From NCBI GenBank assembly GCA_023424015.1, contig JAFAEM010000047.1, positions 1 through 64,000 on the forward strand: a stretch of 64,000 nt of DNA, written 5' to 3'. Below are positions 61,784-64,000 of this stretch, piece after piece. Below the pieces are notes generated by a model. The model did not search any database. It saw only the letters and a list, made by a program, of their open reading frames with translations, and was not told where the DNA came from. Origin of the DNA: Bacteroidota bacterium (GTDB lineage Bacteria > Bacteroidota > Bacteroidia > Chitinophagales > Chitinophagaceae). How positions within the stretch are numbered: position 1 is the first letter of the stretch; the number at the start of each line of letters is the position of its first letter. Both the position numbers and the translations under genes were made by a program.

Positions 61784-62652
61784 TGGCACGTATAGTAATA
61801 ACAGCAGCACAAATCCGGTTTATCAAAAAGAACTACCTGAAGATGTCAGCATCCGATATCGACCGCAAGTATGGTGTGAGTGAGGGTGTCAGCAGCAGGT
61901 GGATGAAGAAGAATGGATATAAGGTCCCAAAAAAGGTATGGATAAAATTCAGGGTAGAGAAACAACGGCAGGCCACTTCATCCACGCCTAAAGTTGATCG
62001 TTATTTGAAGAATAACTACCTGAAGGTACCAGTGAATAGAATGGCCAATACCATTGGCCGCAGTGAAACATTTGTAAAAACCCGCATGCGTCAACTGGGA
62101 TTGGTAACACCCAGGCACATCGTCCGGAAATTCATCAAAGATTCGCAAATAAAGAAGGGCAACGTGCCACCCAACAAAGGGAAGAAGATGCCGAAGCATG
62201 TGTATGAGAAGGTGAAGGCGACAATGTTCAAGAAAGGCCAGCTACCCGCGAATGCCATCGGGTTTAAGGATGGTGATATCTCAGTTCGATTGCACAATGG
62301 CAAAAAGGCGTACAAGTTTATTCGCCTTAGCCGCGGTGTTTGGTACCCCTATCATCAATACCAATGGGAGCGCAAGCATGGGAAAATACCAGCTGGCTTC
62401 TGCCTTTGGTTTAAAGATGGCAATAGTATGAATTATAATGTCAGGAACCTGGAGTTGATATCGCGTAAAGAAAATATGTTGAGGAATTCCGGTGCTCTCC
62501 ACCTGCCGGATGGATATGTGGCACAGACTATCGCCGGCCGTAAATCAAAGCACCTGTACAACGAGATCCTGGGCGATAAGAACCTTATCGATGTCAAGCG
62601 ATTGCAAATTCTTATAAACCGAAAGATAAAATCAATTCAAAATGGAAAATAA
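61783..62652 (+). CDS. HNH homing-type endonuclease with N-terminal DNA-binding repeats
   Basis: 289 residues. Residues 1-110 hold two helix-turn-helix-like repeats (FIKKNYLKMSASDIDRKYGVSEGVSSRWMKKNGYK; YLKNNYLKVPVNRMANTIGRSETFVKTRMRQLG). Residues about 180-235 are an HNH_3-type core (YHQYQWERKHGKIPAGFCLWFKDGN, then YNVRNLELIS). The second His of the common HH is replaced (LWF), a known variant. Free-standing phage endonuclease, possibly selfish. Confidence 0.8.
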   Translation: MARIVITAAQIRFIKKNYLKMSASDIDRKYGVSEGVSSRWMKKNGYKVPKKVWIKFRVEKQRQATSSTPKVDRYLKNNYLKVPVNRMANTIGRSETFVKTRMRQLGLVTPRHIVRKFIKDSQIKKGNVPPNKGKKMPKHVYEKVKATMFKKGQLPANAIGFKDGDISVRLHNGKKAYKFIRLSRGVWYPYHQYQWERKHGKIPAGFCLWFKDGNSMNYNVRNLELISRKENMLRNSGALHLPDGYVAQTIAGRKSKHLYNEILGDKNLIDVKRLQILINRKIKSIQNGK

Positions 62653-62896
62653 CAGTGAAGCAGCAGAACTCCGCGGACATTTATTCCAGCAGCTGCAAAA
62701 GCTCAGCGATCCAGCAAGTGATCTGGATAAAGAAATAAAACGAGCAGAGGCGATCTCAAAGGTAGCCACCGTAATCGTCAACAGCCACAAGCAGGAAGTG
62801 GACATGGTGAAAGCTGCGGCCTTCGGCAACCTGAAAGGATCAGGTAACAAAAAAGACGCCCTCCCTGAACCAAAAAAATTGAAACATGGAAAATAG
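62642..62896 (+). CDS. Hypothetical phage protein
   Basis: 84 residues. DLDKEIKRAEAISKVATVIVNSHKQEVDMVKAA is an amphipathic helix frequently seen in small phage proteins; basic end. Overlaps the HNH gene by 11 bp and the next by 11 bp. Confidence 0.55.
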   Translation: MENNSEAAELRGHLFQQLQKLSDPASDLDKEIKRAEAISKVATVIVNSHKQEVDMVKAAAFGNLKGSGNKKDALPEPKKLKHGK

Positions 62897-63353
62897 CCTC
62901 TCCCATATTCAAAAGCTGTTCATCTCAAATATGCTATCCACGCATACAGCACACGAGATGGCTGTCATCCTGGACAAGCCGATACAGGTTGTCAGGGGCG
63001 TGATCAATGAGCTCACCGGCATCCATCCTAAGCGGAAGATCAAAGAACAAATACTCCGTGAAAAGGCTGAAAAAAAGCAGGTGAAAAAGCACAATGTAAA
63101 ACTGCGCCGGCGTGCTGATCGGGCCAACGAAGAAGATCAGGCCATCAAAGTAGCCAGGGAGCTGGCCACCCTTCGCCGTAATAAAAGACTGCAGGAGCAA
63201 TCATTCCAGACGCGCAAAGTTGACTATACGAAATATGTATCAGTGCGTATCGATCACCGGACGGTCATACAGGTCCCGGCAGGTACCGATATCGGCAAAG
63301 CGAAAGATCTGTATTTGAAAACGCACAAACCATTGACCTCACCTAAAATTTAA
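62886..63353 (+). CDS. Hypothetical basic phage protein with HTH start
   Basis: 155 residues. Helical N-terminus with HTH character (QKLFISNMLSTHTAHEMAVILDKPIQVVRGVINELTG), then a very basic region (EKKQVKKHNVKLRRRADRANEEDQ) and KYVSVRIDHRTVIQVPAGTD. Possibly DNA-binding. Confidence 0.55.
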   Translation: MENSLSHIQKLFISNMLSTHTAHEMAVILDKPIQVVRGVINELTGIHPKRKIKEQILREKAEKKQVKKHNVKLRRRADRANEEDQAIKVARELATLRRNKRLQEQSFQTRKVDYTKYVSVRIDHRTVIQVPAGTDIGKAKDLYLKTHKPLTSPKI

Positions 63354-63359
63354 AAAGCC

Positions 63360-63536
63360 ATGTCACTGATCAATTCCGGCAATGTGGATGATATCAGAAA
63401 CTCCCTTCGCCACTGTGAGCACAAACTGAGCATCAAGGACATAAATGAAGAGATCGAAAAAGAAAAAAGTGGTAAGAATCGCGCATCGGTTATCAGTCTG
63501 TTGAAAGCAGCGATGAAAAGGAAAATGAAACAATGA
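63360..63536 (+). CDS. Small hypothetical protein
   Basis: 58 residues, MSLINSGNVDDIRNSLRHCEHKLSIKDINEEIEKEKSGKNR, basic end. Its stop overlaps the next start (ATGATG), so it is translationally coupled. Confidence 0.5.
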   Translation: MSLINSGNVDDIRNSLRHCEHKLSIKDINEEIEKEKSGKNRASVISLLKAAMKRKMKQ

Positions 63537-64000
63537 TGTACCATCTTAACCACGCATGTCAAACGGCCATCCGCTTCCAGGAAATGCTTGCACCACACTG
63601 CGATCGCATCCATATTGCCGGAAGTGTCCGCCGGCGCCAGCACCAGGTGAAAGATATCGAGATCGTGTGCCAGCCAAAAAAGGAATTCCAGGCCACGGAT
63701 CTGTTTGGCGGTGGCCAGCACGTAATATCGAAGGATTTCACTGAGGCGCTGATGCAGATCACCGGTAAGGTCGTAAAGGGCAATGTCAACGGCAGATACA
63801 TGCAGATCATCACCAGCAGCCGTATTTGCCCTGGCATCAAACTCGACCTGTTCATGCCCGATTCGGCAGACTATTTCCGCCAGCTGGTCATTCGCACCGG
63901 CAGCAAGGAGTATGTCCATCACATCATCGCCGGTGGATGGGTGCACAAGGGCTGGTGTGGTGTGAAGGATGTAGGCCTTCGCCGGATGGAAGATTGTACC
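63533..64000 (+). CDS. DNA polymerase beta-like nucleotidyltransferase, 3' partial
   Basis: 156 residues visible, open at the right edge. IHIAGSVRRRQHQVKDIEIVC matches the GSxRR...D-x-E/D metal motif of family X polymerases and related nucleotidyltransferases. KLDLFMPD supplies the third acid. Upstream residues form a helical lead (MMYHLNHACQTAIRFQEMLAPHCDR). A phage-borne member of this fold is likely a single-domain repair or end-processing enzyme; the rest of the gene is needed to choose. Confidence 0.78.
   Translation, partial: MMYHLNHACQTAIRFQEMLAPHCDRIHIAGSVRRRQHQVKDIEIVCQPKKEFQATDLFGGGQHVISKDFTEALMQITGKVVKGNVNGRYMQIITSSRICPGIKLDLFMPDSADYFRQLVIRTGSKEYVHHIIAGGWVHKGWCGVKDVGLRRMEDCT

Noticed and set aside
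21600..64000. Phage integrase
   Set aside because: No protein with a tyrosine- or serine-recombinase signature (R...HxxR...Y) was seen; it is presumably beyond the right edge.
1..64000. CRISPR arrays, rRNA genes and insertion sequences
   Set aside because: No regularly spaced non-coding direct repeats, no rRNA-like stretches and no transposase found; the tandem repeats present are in coding sequence.

Overview
The window reads as a chromosome segment of a Bacteroidota bacterium, most likely of the Chitinophagaceae/Sphingobacteriia type, carrying the left part of a large prophage. Host evidence is a type B T9SS (gliding-motility) C-terminal domain next to a PorP/SprF protein, a type A T9SS sorting domain, a LigD with PE-ligase-polymerase order, DUF892, DUF6766 and PepSY-like families, and weak Shine-Dalgarno signals. 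No rRNA, CRISPR array or insertion sequence is visible.

Host part (1 to about 21.3 kb). A secreted protein with ten 52-residue repeats and its PorP/SprF partner come first. They are followed by a response-regulator/PAS/histidine-kinase hybrid, a KTSC protein and two small minus-strand genes, one of which lacks a normal start. A minus-strand operon then encodes a quinone-reductase/UbiA fusion, DNA ligase D, a small unknown protein and a SemiSWEET transporter. After it lies a stress-flavoured island: two GH13 alpha-amylases, an MscS channel, two Gfo/Idh/MocA oxidoreductases, a DUF892 ferritin-like protein, a small lipoprotein, a CDP-alcohol phosphatidyltransferase, a PepSY-like protein and a decayed DUF6766 gene. 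Several genes here share an upstream element of the form TGGCA...TTGA with fixed spacing (GG, ten bases, G), like a -24/-12 promoter, which suggests one regulon.

Prophage part (about 21.4 kb to beyond the right edge, at least 42 kb). It starts beside a tRNA-3'-end-like relic and an array of TGYAACR repeats on an 11-bp pitch. Almost all genes are on the plus strand. The order is fibre/adhesin genes with signal peptides (including an SGNH esterase and a DUF4832-like protein with six PKD-like repeats); membrane proteins and amidase (lysis); S49 protease, scaffold-like protein, capsid and tail genes; tape measure; portal-like, DUF6712-like and tail-tip genes; and terminase. Next come a minus-strand DUF4468 cargo gene, a repressor-like gene diverging from a Cro-like gene across palindromic operators, early small genes, a tRNA with anticodon CAT, a roughly 390-nt candidate structured RNA, a primase-helicase, an HNH endonuclease and, cut by the edge, a polymerase-beta-like nucleotidyltransferase. 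No integrase is in the window.

The most striking unexplained signals are two. The first is a phage promoter-like element, ACGTGTCACA plus an AT-rich box at fixed distance, found only at the heads of four late modules; in three of them it sits exactly 43 nt before the start codon, which predicts leaderless or near-leaderless mRNAs. The second is the structured segment behind the phage tRNA. All functional calls come from reading motifs; no database search was possible.
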